Of a stretch of DNA of 64,000 bases, positions 24,407 through 33,706 are shown one piece after another. The stretch comes from JAKANT01 sp035502095. GTDB taxonomy: Bacteria > Pseudomonadota > Gammaproteobacteria > Burkholderiales > Burkholderiaceae_F. Each line of letters starts with the position of its first letter. The first letter of the stretch is position 1. The notes under the pieces were generated by a model. It did not search any database. It worked only from the letters and a program-made list of their open reading frames with translations, and was not told the DNA's origin. Location: assembly GCA_035502095.1 (NCBI GenBank), contig DATJUX010000036.1, positions 124,001 to 188,000 on the forward strand. Reading direction: 5' to 3'. Made by a program: the position numbers and the translations under genes.

Positions 24407-25585
24407 TCAATGCACGTTGCGGGGCGGGCGCGCGAACAGGAGATCGCGCCCGATATCGGCGATGCGCGCGACACCGCATAGTCCCATGACCCGGTCCAGC
24501 TCGCGGCGGTAGATATCCAGTACGTGCGCGACGCCCGCGGCGCCCGCCACCGCCAGTCCCCACAGTTGGGGCCGGCCGACGAGACAGGCCGCCGCTCCGA
24601 GCGCCAGCGCTTTCGCGACGTCGACCCCGCGGCGCACGCCGCCGTCGAGCAGCACGGGGATGCGACCGTCGACGGCAGCGACGATCGCCGGCAGCGCATC
24701 GAGCGAGGCCGGAGCGCTGTCGAGCTGCCGGCCGCCGTGATTGGAGACCACGACGCCGTCGATGCCGCGCGCAACCGCCGCAGTCGCCTCTGCCGGATCC
24801 AGCACCCCCTTCAGGATCATCGGCCCCTTCCAGATCCGACGCACCTGCTCCACGTCTTCCCAGTTCATCGCGGGATCGAGCAGCGAGGCCATGCGTCCCG
24901 CCAGCGTCCTGATATCTGCCGTCTCGCCCTCGCGCACGTAGTTGCCGAACGTGATGCGCGACAGCTCGCGCCGCATCCGCCAGAGCCAGGGGAGCTTCAG
25001 CGCCATGCCCGCCAGATCGCCCGGGCGGAAGCGCGGCGGGATCGCAAAACCGTTGCGGATGTCGCGCTCGCGGTTGCCGAGCATCTGGTTGTCGATCGTG
25101 AGCACGAGTGCGTCGTAACCCGCCGCGGCGGCGCGTTGCGTCAGCTCGCGCGTGAACCCGCGGTCGCGGAAGATGAAGACCTGCATCCAGCGCGGCCCGT
25201 CGCCGCGCGCGACATCCTCGAGCCGGCACACCGAACCGTGGCTGAGGCAGAACGCGGTGCCTGCTGCCGCCGCGGCGCGCGCCGCGCACCGCTCGCCGTC
25301 GGGCCAGAACAGACCGGCCAGTCCGGTTGGTCCGACGATGATCGGCAGGTTCAGACGGCGACCGAACAGAGTAATGGACAGATCGCGCGTCGCCGCACCG
25401 GTGAGCGGATGCGGCAGCAGTTCGACGTCGTCGAAGGCGGCCTCGTTTCGCCGCAGCGTGTGCTCGCCTTCGGCGCCCCCGTCGGCGAAGTCGAATACCG
25501 GGCGCGGCAGCGCGGCACGCGCCAGCGCGCGCATCGCCGCGATGCTGTAGCCGCGGCGCTGCCACGACGGGATCGGCGTGCTCAC
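24407..25585 (-). CDS. FMN-dependent alpha-hydroxy acid oxidase/dehydrogenase
   Basis: A 392-residue flavoprotein of the glycolate oxidase/L-lactate dehydrogenase (LldD) family. Conserved pieces are GPTGLAGLFWPDGE, the substrate-loop region, VVVSNHGGRQLDSAPASLDA with the catalytic histidine, and VLLDGGVRRGVDVAKALALG with the FMN phosphate site. It oxidises an L-2-hydroxy acid to a 2-oxo acid, passing electrons to oxygen or a quinone. The GTG at 25585 is used as start; no strong ribosome-binding site is seen. The gene lies between RraA-like and amidohydrolase genes, whose products could make and use the 2-oxo acid. Confidence 0.9.
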   Translation of the reverse strand: MSTPIPSWQRRGYSIAAMRALARAALPRPVFDFADGGAEGEHTLRRNEAAFDDVELLPHPLTGAATRDLSITLFGRRLNLPIIVGPTGLAGLFWPDGERCAARAAAAAGTAFCLSHGSVCRLEDVARGDGPRWMQVFIFRDRGFTRELTQRAAAAGYDALVLTIDNQMLGNRERDIRNGFAIPPRFRPGDLAGMALKLPWLWRMRRELSRITFGNYVREGETADIRTLAGRMASLLDPAMNWEDVEQVRRIWKGPMILKGVLDPAEATAAVARGIDGVVVSNHGGRQLDSAPASLDALPAIVAAVDGRIPVLLDGGVRRGVDVAKALALGAAACLVGRPQLWGLAVAGAAGVAHVLDIYRRELDRVMGLCGVARIADIGRDLLFARPPRNVH

Positions 25586-25653
25586 GGTCGCGAGGCCCGT
25601 GCGCGCCAAGAGCGCACCTCGATGCCCTCGACGACGATCGGCACCGCGGCGCC

Positions 25654-26346
25654 TCACTCGTCGACGTAGCGCACGCGGTCCGAGGCGAGGATTGCCGTCA
25701 TGAAGCCGGGCTCGCGCAGCCCGCCCTGCACGGCCGTCAGCATCTTCGCCTCGTTCGCGCGCACCGCCGCGAGTTGCGTCAGCACGGCACGTATCGCGCC
25801 GCGCGGCACGATGACGACGCCGTCGGGATCGCCGATCACGAGGTCGCCCGCGACCACCGGCACGCCGCCGCATACGACCGGAAGTCCGACCGTGCCAGGC
25901 CCGTTGCGCACCGGCGAGTTCGGCGACACGCCGGCTGCGAACGCTGGGAACACGAGTGCCTGCATGTCCGTGAGATCGCGCACGAGCCCATCGGTGACGA
26001 AGGCGCAGGCGCCGCGGTTCTTCGCGATGCCCAGGAGAAGATCACCGACGACCGCGCAACCCGTGAAGCCGTCGGTCGCCGCCACCAGCACGTCGCCGGG
26101 GGCGCACAGCGACACCGCGGCAGCGAGTGCGAGGTTGTCGGCCGGCCCGTTCCGGCAGGTGAGCGCCGTACCGACGAACCGGTCGGGCATGCCAGGCAGG
26201 GGCTTGATCCGGCTGTCGAGCGCGCCGCGGCCCTGCATCGCGTCGACGACGAATCCGGTCGGTGTTCCCGCAAAGGCCTCGACGAGCGCGCGCTCCGGAC
26301 GTTCGATGGTGCGGCGGATCGTCAGCAGCGGCGGGTCTTCGATCAT
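25654..26346 (-). CDS. RraA-like/4-hydroxy-4-methyl-2-oxoglutarate aldolase family protein
   Basis: A 230-residue protein of the RraA/HMG-CHA aldolase superfamily. The conserved core is present: GDLLLGIAKNRGACAFVTDG followed by LVRDLTDM with the Arg-Asp pair that binds substrate and magnesium, and VVAGDLVIGDPDGVVIVPR. The enzymes split 4-hydroxy-2-oxo acids or decarboxylate oxaloacetate; the same fold includes the RNase E inhibitor RraA. In this operon of 2-hydroxy and 2-oxo-acid enzymes the aldolase role is more likely. The ATG at 26346 has GGAG six bases upstream. Confidence 0.88.
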   Translation of the reverse strand: MIEDPPLLTIRRTIERPERALVEAFAGTPTGFVVDAMQGRGALDSRIKPLPGMPDRFVGTALTCRNGPADNLALAAAVSLCAPGDVLVAATDGFTGCAVVGDLLLGIAKNRGACAFVTDGLVRDLTDMQALVFPAFAAGVSPNSPVRNGPGTVGLPVVCGGVPVVAGDLVIGDPDGVVIVPRGAIRAVLTQLAAVRANEAKMLTAVQGGLREPGFMTAILASDRVRYVDE

Positions 26347-26369
26347 GGAAAGCTCCGGGGTTCGACGAA

Positions 26370-27416
26370 TCAAGCTTCTTCGATCACCTCGACCAGGACC
26401 TCAGCCGCCCTCTCGCACTGTGCGCGCGTCACGTCGAGGTGCGTCACCGCGCGGACGGTCCGCGCGCCGAAGGCGAACACCAGCACGCCGCGCTCGCGTG
26501 CCCGCGCGACGACGGTTGCCGCATCCGGCGCGTCGGCCGCCAGGCCGAAGACGATGATGTTAGTTTGCACGGTTGCAGGGTCGAGCCTCACGCGCCGGCT
26601 TTGCACGAGGCGGTCGCCGATGCGCCGTGCGTTGGCATGATCGTCGGCGAGGCGCTCGACGTGATGATCGAGCGCGAACGAGCCGGCCGCTGCCATGATG
26701 CCGACCTGCCGCATCGCGCCGCCCAGCATGCGGCGCTGGCGCACCGCGCGCTCGATCAGAGCGCGCCCGCCGGCGAGCATCGATTCGGCCGGCGCGCCGA
26801 GCCCTTTGGAGAGCGACACCGCGATGAGATCGAACGGCGCGGCGAGTTCCGCAAGGCTCCGCTTGGTCGCAACGGCGACGTTCCACAGTCGGGCGCCGTC
26901 GAGGAACGTCGCGATCGAGCGTTCGCGCGCCACGGCGCAGATGCGCACAGCCTCCGCCTGCGGAAAGATCACGCCGCCGGAGCGGTTGTGGGTGTTTTCG
27001 ATTTCCACCAGCGTGGTGGGCGGATAGATCGGGTGGCCGCGCGGCTTGATCGCGGCGACGAAGTCATCGGCGGTGAAGACGCCGCCCGCACCGACGTCGG
27101 TGAACTGCACGCCGGCGTTGGCGGCACTGCCACCGGTCTCGTGCCACACCGCGTGCGCTTCGCGGCTGACGATGACATCGTCGCCGCGTTGTGTCAGCAG
27201 ACGCAGTGCCACCTGGTTCGCCATCGTGCCGCTCGGCAACCACAGCGCCGCCTCCTTGTCCAGCAGGGCCGCCACGCGCTGCTGCAACGCGTTGGTGGCC
27301 GGGTCCTCGCCGTACTGGTCGTCGCCGACCGCCGCGCCGGCGATAGCCGCGCGCATGGCCTCGGTCGGACGGGTGACCGTGTCGGAACGCAGGTCGATCG
27401 GGGATGGGGTGGGCAT
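26370..27416 (-). CDS. ltaE: Low-specificity L-threonine aldolase family protein
   Basis: A 348-residue PLP enzyme that starts with the family hallmark IDLRSDTVTRPTEAMRAAIA and GDDQYGEDPATNALQQRVAA. The PLP lysine is near residue 204 in VSLSKGLGAPAES. It splits L-threonine or other beta-hydroxy amino acids into glycine and an aldehyde. It starts 23 bases upstream of the RraA-like gene in the same operon. Here it may act on a beta-hydroxy amino acid other than threonine, for example beta-hydroxyaspartate-like compounds, which is inference from context. Confidence 0.9.
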   Translation of the reverse strand: MPTPSPIDLRSDTVTRPTEAMRAAIAGAAVGDDQYGEDPATNALQQRVAALLDKEAALWLPSGTMANQVALRLLTQRGDDVIVSREAHAVWHETGGSAANAGVQFTDVGAGGVFTADDFVAAIKPRGHPIYPPTTLVEIENTHNRSGGVIFPQAEAVRICAVARERSIATFLDGARLWNVAVATKRSLAELAAPFDLIAVSLSKGLGAPAESMLAGGRALIERAVRQRRMLGGAMRQVGIMAAAGSFALDHHVERLADDHANARRIGDRLVQSRRVRLDPATVQTNIIVFGLAADAPDAATVVARARERGVLVFAFGARTVRAVTHLDVTRAQCERAAEVLVEVIEEA

Positions 27417-27476
27417 GAGACTCGGCTCAGTCCGCTTGCGGATGCCGGCTGTCCGGCCGGCGCGGACGCCTGCCGG

Positions 27477-27725
27477 CTACTCGATGATGCTGCCGGCCCA
27501 GATCCGCTCGAACGGCGCCTGCGCCTCGCGCTGGACCTTGCGCACGCTCTCGGTATCCGCGGCGGCGTACTCGCACACCATGCGCTTGCGGTCCGCGGAG
27601 ATGACGCTCTTCTTCCAGGTGACGCCGTAGATGTCCAGGCACTTCGCCTGGCGCTGACCGATCGCCAGCAGATCGGCATCCGAAGGCGGGAGCTCGAACG
27701 TGCGCTCGACGATGATCACCGGCAC
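27477..27725 (-). CDS. DUF4242 (nickel-binding SCO4226-like) small protein
   Basis: An 82-residue ferredoxin-like-fold protein. It begins VPVIIVERTFELPPSDADLL at a GTG (27725) with GGGAGG five bases upstream. The ending RKVQREAQAPFERIWAGSII is typical of the family. The relative SCO4226 of Streptomyces binds nickel; the function elsewhere is unknown. It is the first gene of the five-gene catabolic operon and is separated by 60 bases from the threonine aldolase. Confidence 0.8.
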   Translation of the reverse strand: MPVIIVERTFELPPSDADLLAIGQRQAKCLDIYGVTWKKSVISADRKRMVCEYAAADTESVRKVQREAQAPFERIWAGSIIE

Positions 27726-27774
27726 GGCAGCCTCCCAGCGGTTCGTATTCGGCGGGTCGAATCCATCGCACGCT

Positions 27775-30700
27775 CTAGCGCGGATCCGTGTGCGCAAACG
27801 ATTGTGGCACGCGTCGATGCGCGTGCGCCAGCGCCGATCCGGCCCGCGCGCTCAGCGCCTGCTCCGCGGCCAGCGCCGTCACCTGCGCGAAGTGACGGCG
27901 CGCGGCGGCCTCGTCGCCCTGCGCAAGGCTCGCCATGAACAGGACCGTGCTCGCCACCACGGTCTCGGTGATGCGGCGCACCGCTCTCGCCGCGACGAGC
28001 GCCTCGTCCGCCAACGCCAGGCCGTCCTCGCTGTCGCCCCGATCGAGCGCGAGCGTGGCGTAATGGTTCAGCACGTAGGCCAGGTTCGCCTTGTCGTCGT
28101 GGTCGCGCAAGCCGACGAGCGCAGCGTCGAGCGCGGGCCGCGCCTGCCCGCCGTCGAGGCGGTACGCGGCGAGCGCACGCAGCGCTTCGGCCACGGGAGC
28201 AACCCCGGCACCGATGCGACCGCCGACCTCGACGATTTCCCGCGTGTCTGCGATGGCGGCCTCGCATCGGTTGCGTTCCAGTTCGATCTTGGCGCGCCAC
28301 GTCAGGCATTCGATCTGGCGCCAGTGATCCTCCCTCAAGCGCGCCAGGGCGAGCGCACGGCTCAGCATGCGATGCGCGCCATCCAGGTCGCCATCCCAGC
28401 GTGCGACGAGCCCGAGTCCCCAATCGAGCTCGGCGACGCGCAGATTGACCCGCGCGGCGAGAAGCGCCGCTTCGTCGAGGAACCGGCGCGCGCGTCCGAT
28501 GTCCTGCTCGACCTCCAGCAGGCACCGGCCCGTGTTGGCCAGCTGCTGGCAGCGCGTGACCTCGTCGGCGGTGCGGCTCATGGCCTCTGCGTGCAGGGTC
28601 GCCGCCCGCACACCCCCGGTGTCGTTCATCGCCTGGGTCACCCAGGACAGGACATGCGATCCCAGGCTGGCCGCGGCATGCAGGCCGAGACCCTCGGCCT
28701 CGTCGATCACCTCCCGCAGTTCATCCATCAACTGCGGACGACGCAGGATGCCCGGCCGTCCCGCCGCGAAGGTCTTGACGCGCAGCAGTGCCACGCGCAG
28801 GCGCACCCGCTCGGCGGGCGCATCGACGCGCAACAGGTGCGCCAGTCCGCGCTCGGCGGCGCGTTCGGCTTCGGTGTTGGCAAGCATGCGCAGGCACCGT
28901 TCGCCGGCCGCGATGCAAGCCTCGGCGGCAAGCGTGTCGTTCTGCGCCAGCCCCGCATGATGCGCGAGGTCGCCGAACCAGCGGTCGTCCCTGGCCGCCG
29001 CGTCGGCAAGCGCATGCGCGAGCCGGCGATGAATCATCCGCCGCTGCGCCTGCGGCAGTGCCTGGTACGTCGCGTGGCGCACGAGGTCATGCGCGAAGTC
29101 GTGCTGGCCGTCCGGGAGGTGCCGCAGAAGCCCGCGCTGCACGAGGCGCGCCAGGTCCGCCTGCGCCGCGACCTCGGACCGCTCGAGCGCCGCGCCGAGC
29201 AACTCGGGCCCGAAAGCGCGGCCGATCGCGGAGGCAAATTCGAGCGACTCGCGCGCGGCGCTATCGAGGCGATCGATCCGCTCCGCGACCAGATCGTGGA
29301 AAGCGCTGCCGGCGAGTTCCTCGCCGTGCATTCTGCGCGCCATTTCGAGCGCGAACAGCGGATTGCCGCCGCTCGCCCGGTGGCGGACGAGCGCGTCCTG
29401 CTCGGAAAGGCCGCCTTCGAACAGGGACGCCGTCTCTTCGACGCTCAGCGGACCGACGGCATGTCTCTCGATCCACCGAACCCGCTCCAGCGACAACAGG
29501 AGGCGACGGGCCCAGGGATTGTCGGCGACTTCGCCTTCGCGGGCCGCGCCCGCGAACAGGATGCGGCCCGAGCGGCCCGATACGCGCAGGAGATAGTGAA
29601 GCAGCGACGCCGAACCTTCGTCGATCCACTGCAGGTCGTCCAGGACGATGGCGAGACCGCGTCCTTCCGCCATGCGGCGGAACTCGCTTGCGATCTCGGC
29701 GAACATCGCGTCGCGCGCACCGCTCCCGTCGGCGATTTCCTCCCCTCTCGGCGCGCGCGGATCCGGGAGCTTGCGCGCGCGCATCGCGCCTCGATCGTCG
29801 GGAAACGTGCGCAGGATGTCGATCCACAGTCCGTAGGCCCGGATCATTTCCGGTTCGAAGCACTGGCCGCTCACGACGGCGACACCGGCTCGCGTCGCGG
29901 CCTCGGCGAGCGCCTGGAGCAGGCGCGACTTGCCGATGCCGGGTTCCCCGGTGAACAGCAACATCGCCGGGGCGGTGCCCGCGGCGAGTGAGCGGAGCGC
30001 CGAGCCGATTGCAGCCGTCTCGGCGCCTCGTCCAACGAGACGTGGTGCTCGCTGTGCCGTCGCGCCGAGGCGGTCGATCTCCTCGGCGCGGTCGACGACG
30101 GGGGCTCCGGGCGCATCCGTTCGCAGGCCGCCCACCACAGCCGCCGGGCGACGAAGGTGGCCCGAAAGCGGAGCCGCGAGCTCGCGCCGCAGCAGATCCC
30201 GCGCGTGCTCGTAGTGCGCCTCGGCCTCGCGCATGCGCCCGGAGCGGGCGAGCAGGTCGACGAACCGCGCATGCGCCGCCTCCGACAGCGGATCTGCCGC
30301 CACCAGCGCACGCGCATAGTCGAGGGAACGTTCGGGATCCGCGCTCAGCCGGCCGATGAGGCTCTCGAGCACGCGCCGCCGCAAGGATCCGAAGCGCTCG
30401 CGCTCGGCCATGCACCAGTGGTGGAAGCGATAGCAGTGGGGCAGGTCCAGTCCGTCGAGGAACTCCCCCTGCAGCAGCGCGGCGGCCTGCTCCAGCGCCT
30501 GCGTCGATGCCATGTCCGGACCTTGCGCCAGCAGTTCGCCGACGTGCGCGATGTCGGCGCAGCGGTCGCGCCCGACGAAATGCACGCGCTCGCGGTCGGC
30601 ATCGATGCGCGCGGCGTCGCCTGCGCTCACGATCGGCCGCAGCTTGGTCAGGCTCCAGCGCAGCGCGGCGCGCGGATCGTCCGGACCCTCCCACAGCAGT

Positions 30701-30888
30701 TCGCACAGGTGCTGCCGGGTCTGCGGCTTGCCCGTGGCGGCGAGATAGCCGAGCAGCGCGCGCGTCCGTTTCGATGCAGGCAACGGTTCCTCGCGGCCGC
30801 TCCGCTGGACCTGGAGGCTGCCCAGCAAGCGGATCCAGATCGGATGCGCCGCCCCCCCTGGCGGCGGCACGGGCCTAGTCCCTGCCAC
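27775..30888 (-). CDS. Large BTAD/AAA-ATPase transcriptional regulator
   Basis: A 1037-residue multidomain regulator. Residues about 15-110 form an OmpR-type winged helix (IWIRLLGSLQVQRSGREEPL, KRTRALLGYLAATG). Residues about 110-255 are a bacterial transcriptional activation domain. An AAA/STAND NTPase follows with Walker A GEPGIGKSRLLQ near 318 and Walker B LAIVLDDLQWID near 415. The C-terminal 450 residues are TPR-like helices. Such proteins are SARP/LuxR-like signal-responsive activators. The start is GTG at 30888. It is divergent from the beta-lactamase-like gene 86 bases away, across a palindromic region, so that gene is its likely target. Confidence 0.88.
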   Translation of the reverse strand: MAGTRPVPPPGGAAHPIWIRLLGSLQVQRSGREEPLPASKRTRALLGYLAATGKPQTRQHLCELLWEGPDDPRAALRWSLTKLRPIVSAGDAARIDADRERVHFVGRDRCADIAHVGELLAQGPDMASTQALEQAAALLQGEFLDGLDLPHCYRFHHWCMAERERFGSLRRRVLESLIGRLSADPERSLDYARALVAADPLSEAAHARFVDLLARSGRMREAEAHYEHARDLLRRELAAPLSGHLRRPAAVVGGLRTDAPGAPVVDRAEEIDRLGATAQRAPRLVGRGAETAAIGSALRSLAAGTAPAMLLFTGEPGIGKSRLLQALAEAATRAGVAVVSGQCFEPEMIRAYGLWIDILRTFPDDRGAMRARKLPDPRAPRGEEIADGSGARDAMFAEIASEFRRMAEGRGLAIVLDDLQWIDEGSASLLHYLLRVSGRSGRILFAGAAREGEVADNPWARRLLLSLERVRWIERHAVGPLSVEETASLFEGGLSEQDALVRHRASGGNPLFALEMARRMHGEELAGSAFHDLVAERIDRLDSAARESLEFASAIGRAFGPELLGAALERSEVAAQADLARLVQRGLLRHLPDGQHDFAHDLVRHATYQALPQAQRRMIHRRLAHALADAAARDDRWFGDLAHHAGLAQNDTLAAEACIAAGERCLRMLANTEAERAAERGLAHLLRVDAPAERVRLRVALLRVKTFAAGRPGILRRPQLMDELREVIDEAEGLGLHAAASLGSHVLSWVTQAMNDTGGVRAATLHAEAMSRTADEVTRCQQLANTGRCLLEVEQDIGRARRFLDEAALLAARVNLRVAELDWGLGLVARWDGDLDGAHRMLSRALALARLREDHWRQIECLTWRAKIELERNRCEAAIADTREIVEVGGRIGAGVAPVAEALRALAAYRLDGGQARPALDAALVGLRDHDDKANLAYVLNHYATLALDRGDSEDGLALADEALVAARAVRRITETVVASTVLFMASLAQGDEAAARRHFAQVTALAAEQALSARAGSALAHAHRRVPQSFAHTDPR

Positions 30889-30896
30889 GGTTGTTC

Positions 30897-30913
30897 CAAC
30901 GTTGATTACAACG
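30897..30913. promoter_or_regulatory. Palindromic operator candidate between divergent genes
   Basis: CAACGTTG (30897-30904) is a perfect palindrome and overlaps CGTTG-ATTA-CAACG (30900-30913), a second perfect inverted repeat. They lie just upstream of the BTAD regulator start and about 60 bases before the beta-lactamase-like gene. A regulator of both genes, most likely the BTAD protein, could bind here. Confidence 0.45.
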
Positions 30914-30974
30914 CACGGCGCCTACTGTAGCCGCCATCGGTCATCGCGCAACTTTTCCCACGACAGGAGGTGCC

Positions 30975-32141
30975 ATGAATGCTCTTGCAGACCAGGTTCT
31001 GAGACGCGGCGTCGGATCATCGGACGTGCCCGGCGTCGTTGCCGCAGCCACCAACCGCCACGGGCTCATCTACGAGGGCGCGTACGGCAAGCGCGCCGTC
31101 GGCGAACCTGACGACATGACGGTCGACACGGTCGCCTGGATCGCCTCGATGACCAAGCCGCTGACGACGACCGCGGCAATGCAGCTGGTCGAGCAGGGTC
31201 GACTCGACCTCGACAAGCCCGTCTCCCAATGGGTCCCGGGCCTGCGTTCGCCCCAGGTGCTCGAGGGGTTCGACAGCGACGGCAAGCCGCGCACGCGGCG
31301 CGCGACCAAGGCGATCACGCTGCGCCACCTGTTGACGCACACGTCCGGCTTCGCCTACACGATGTGGAGCGAAGACCTGCTCAAGTATCAGCAGGCGGCC
31401 GAGCTGCCGGGCATCACGTCCTGCCTGGACGCAGCGCTCGATCTTCCGCTGCTGTACGAGCCCGGCGAGCGCTGGGAGTACGGCATCGGCATCGACTGGG
31501 TCGGCAAGATCGTCGAGACGGTCTCAGGGAAAAAACTGGGGGCGTACGTGCACGAGCACGTCCTTGTCCCGCTCGGCATGAACGACACCGCGTTCAGGAT
31601 CTCGCCCGCCATGCGCGGACGCCTGGCCAAGGTGCACCAGCGCGGCGACGACGGGGGTCTTGCCGCGACGCAATTCGAGATTCCGCAGGAGCCGGAGTTC
31701 GAGATGGGCGGCGGCGGCCTGTACTCGACCGCGCCCGACTACCTCAAGTTCATACGGATGATCCTCAACCGCGGCCAAGGCGAGTTCGGGCGAGTGCTCA
31801 GGCCCGAGACGGTCGATCTGATGTCGCGCAGTCACCTCGGCGACCTGACGGTGCGCAAGCTCAGGACCGCGGTGCCACCGGTGACCAACGACGCCGAGTT
31901 CTTCCCGGGCATGCGCAAGACGTGGGGACTGGGCTTCATGATCAACACCGAGGTCGCACCCACCGGGCGTTCGGCTGGAAGCCTTGCCTGGGCCGGCCTG
32001 GCGAACACCTATTTCTGGATCGACCCGGCCAGGGGCGTCGGGGGTGTCTACCTGACGCAACTCTTCCCGTTCGCCGACCACAAGTCGACGCCCTTGTTCC
32101 TGGAATTCGAGAAGGCGATCTACCAGTCGATCGCCGCGTGA
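30975..32141 (+). CDS. Serine beta-lactamase-like hydrolase (class C/esterase family)
   Basis: A 388-residue protein of the beta-lactamase/penicillin-binding-protein-like fold (COG1680). The nucleophile motif is S58-M-T-K61 in ASMTKPLTTTAAMQ, and the Tyr motif is Y169 in WEYGIGIDWVG. The last third has GGGGLYSTAPDYLKFIRMIL, as in EstB-type esterases. No signal peptide is present, so it is probably a cytoplasmic esterase rather than a resistance enzyme. It has a strong ribosome-binding site (AGGAGGT) and its own upstream region with a palindrome shared with the divergent BTAD regulator. Confidence 0.9.
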   Translation: MNALADQVLRRGVGSSDVPGVVAAATNRHGLIYEGAYGKRAVGEPDDMTVDTVAWIASMTKPLTTTAAMQLVEQGRLDLDKPVSQWVPGLRSPQVLEGFDSDGKPRTRRATKAITLRHLLTHTSGFAYTMWSEDLLKYQQAAELPGITSCLDAALDLPLLYEPGERWEYGIGIDWVGKIVETVSGKKLGAYVHEHVLVPLGMNDTAFRISPAMRGRLAKVHQRGDDGGLAATQFEIPQEPEFEMGGGGLYSTAPDYLKFIRMILNRGQGEFGRVLRPETVDLMSRSHLGDLTVRKLRTAVPPVTNDAEFFPGMRKTWGLGFMINTEVAPTGRSAGSLAWAGLANTYFWIDPARGVGGVYLTQLFPFADHKSTPLFLEFEKAIYQSIAA

Positions 32142-32204
32142 GCGCCCCTTGCTCGCCGAACGTGCGCCGCGGTGGCTTGCCGCGCGCGCGCGTCTTGCTT
32201 ACAC

Positions 32205-32221
32205 GGCCGTTTTTTTCGGCC
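32205..32221. terminator. GGCCG-T7-CGGCC hairpin downstream of beta-lactamase-like gene
   Basis: GGCCG and CGGCC form a perfect five-pair stem around seven T residues, about 65 bases after the stop at 32141. There is no U-tract after the stem, so it is only a weak terminator candidate. The rest of 32142-32410 holds nothing I can recognise. Confidence 0.3.
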
Positions 32222-32410
32222 TGGATCGCCGCACTTTTGGCGTGGGACGCATGGCTGAAGGTTGGTGCATGAGTATCCGCGACGCCGAGGCCTTCGTTGC
32301 ACCCTTGCGCGCTGTACTCTTCGTCGATCTCTTGGTTGCCATCATTGGCTCCTGCGGGATGGCCTTTGCCAACAACAAATCGTGTGGCGCACGCTCATCG
32401 GATCCACCCT

Positions 32411-33565
32411 ATGAGTCACATCACGATCAGCGGGCGCTCGGACTGGCCAAACAGGCTCGTACCCTGCCTCGCGACCGTGCTCCTCTTTTCGAGCGGCTGC
32501 GCCAGGGACGTGCCTTCGCCGGACCGCGCGCTTGGCGCCTATCCGGAAAGCGCCGCTGCGAGGGCGCCGATGCCTGCGTCGCCATCGACCCGCGCCGCGT
32601 TCGCGAACCTCGGCCCCGGCATCAACTTCGGCAACATGCTCGATGCGCCGAGCGAAGGCGCCTGGGGCTCGCGCGTTCGCGACGAGTACCCAGGTCTGGC
32701 CTGGCAGGCCGGATTCCGTCACGTCCGCCTGCCGGTGCGCTGGAGCGCCCACGCGGCGCACGACGCGCGGGCGCAGATCGATCCGGTTTTCGTGCGGCGC
32801 GTCGACGACGTGGTGACGCGCCTGCTCGACCAGGGCTTCACGGTCGTGGTGAACATGCACCACTATCGCCAGCTCGACGGCGACCGCCTCGACAACGGCG
32901 AGTTCGCCGTCGATCCAGGCGTGGTGCGCACGCGCTTCCTTGCGATGTGGCGCCAGATCGCGGCGCGCTTTGCCGGCCGTTCGCCGCGCCTGTGGTTCGA
33001 GCTTTACAACGAGCCGCACGGCGATCTGGGCGCTGCCGCGTGAAACACGCTGGCCTCGCGCGCGTTGCGTGCAGTGCGTGAGACCAATCCCGACCGGATC
33101 GTCGTGATCGGCCCGGTGCACTGGAACAGCGCGGCCGCGCTCGACCAGCTCGAGCTGCCCGCCGACGCTCACCTGGTCGCCACGGTGCACGACTACGAGC
33201 CCTTCGACTTCACGCATCAGCAGGCCCAGTGGGCCGGGCCGGACGTCGCGCGCACCCGCGGCGTTCTTTGCTGCGACGGCGGGCAGCGCCGTCGCCTCGC
33301 CCAACCGCTGGACGTCGCGCAACGCTGGGCCGCGCGGCACGACGTCCCGATGTGGCTCGGCGAGTTCGGCTCCTACGGGGGACCGCCTGCCCACCCCAAC
33401 GACATGGCAGCGCGCGCCGAATACACGCGCCTGGTCCGCGAAGCCGCGCAGCAGCGCGGCCTGGCCTGGGCGTACTGGGAGCTCGATTCCGGTTTCGGCG
33501 TGTACGACCCGCAGGCACAAGCGTGGCGCGAACCGCTGCGGGCGGCGCTGCTGCCCTCGTCGTAG
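32411..33565 (+). pseudogene. GH5 family glycosidase (cellulase-like) with in-frame TGA at codon 211
   Basis: Read through one TGA (33041-33043), the frame encodes 384 residues with an N-terminal lipoprotein-type signal (LLFSSGC) and a GH5 catalytic domain. GINFGNMLDAPSEG begins the barrel; the acid/base glutamate is in LWFELYNEPHG and the nucleophile in MWLGEFGSYGG. The TGA follows GDLGAAA and precedes NTLASRALRAVRETNPDR, where the family normally has a tryptophan. TGG to TGA therefore explains it as a nonsense mutation that separates the two catalytic residues. The rest of the frame is undamaged, so the change is recent or a sequencing error. GH5 enzymes cut beta-1,4-glucans or mannans. Confidence 0.75.
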
Positions 33566-33706
33566 CGGCGCGCCACCGGCGCCGGATCGCGATGAATCCG
33601 CTGCCTACGTTGCTCGGTCGCGTCATTCGCCACTTCCTGCGTAGCCCATCGCCTCGCCAAAAACCTATGATGCAAGTGCCATGACCACGACTCGTTAAGC
33701 GCGCGC

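Noticed and set aside
32205..32221. Strong intrinsic terminator
   Set aside because: Hairpin has its T residues in the loop rather than after the stem, so it was kept only as a weak candidate.
33041..33043. TGA of the GH5 gene as a second selenocysteine codon
   Set aside because: The family has Trp here, not a redox Cys, no SECIS-like hairpin follows, and TGA is used as stop throughout the window; a nonsense change is simpler.
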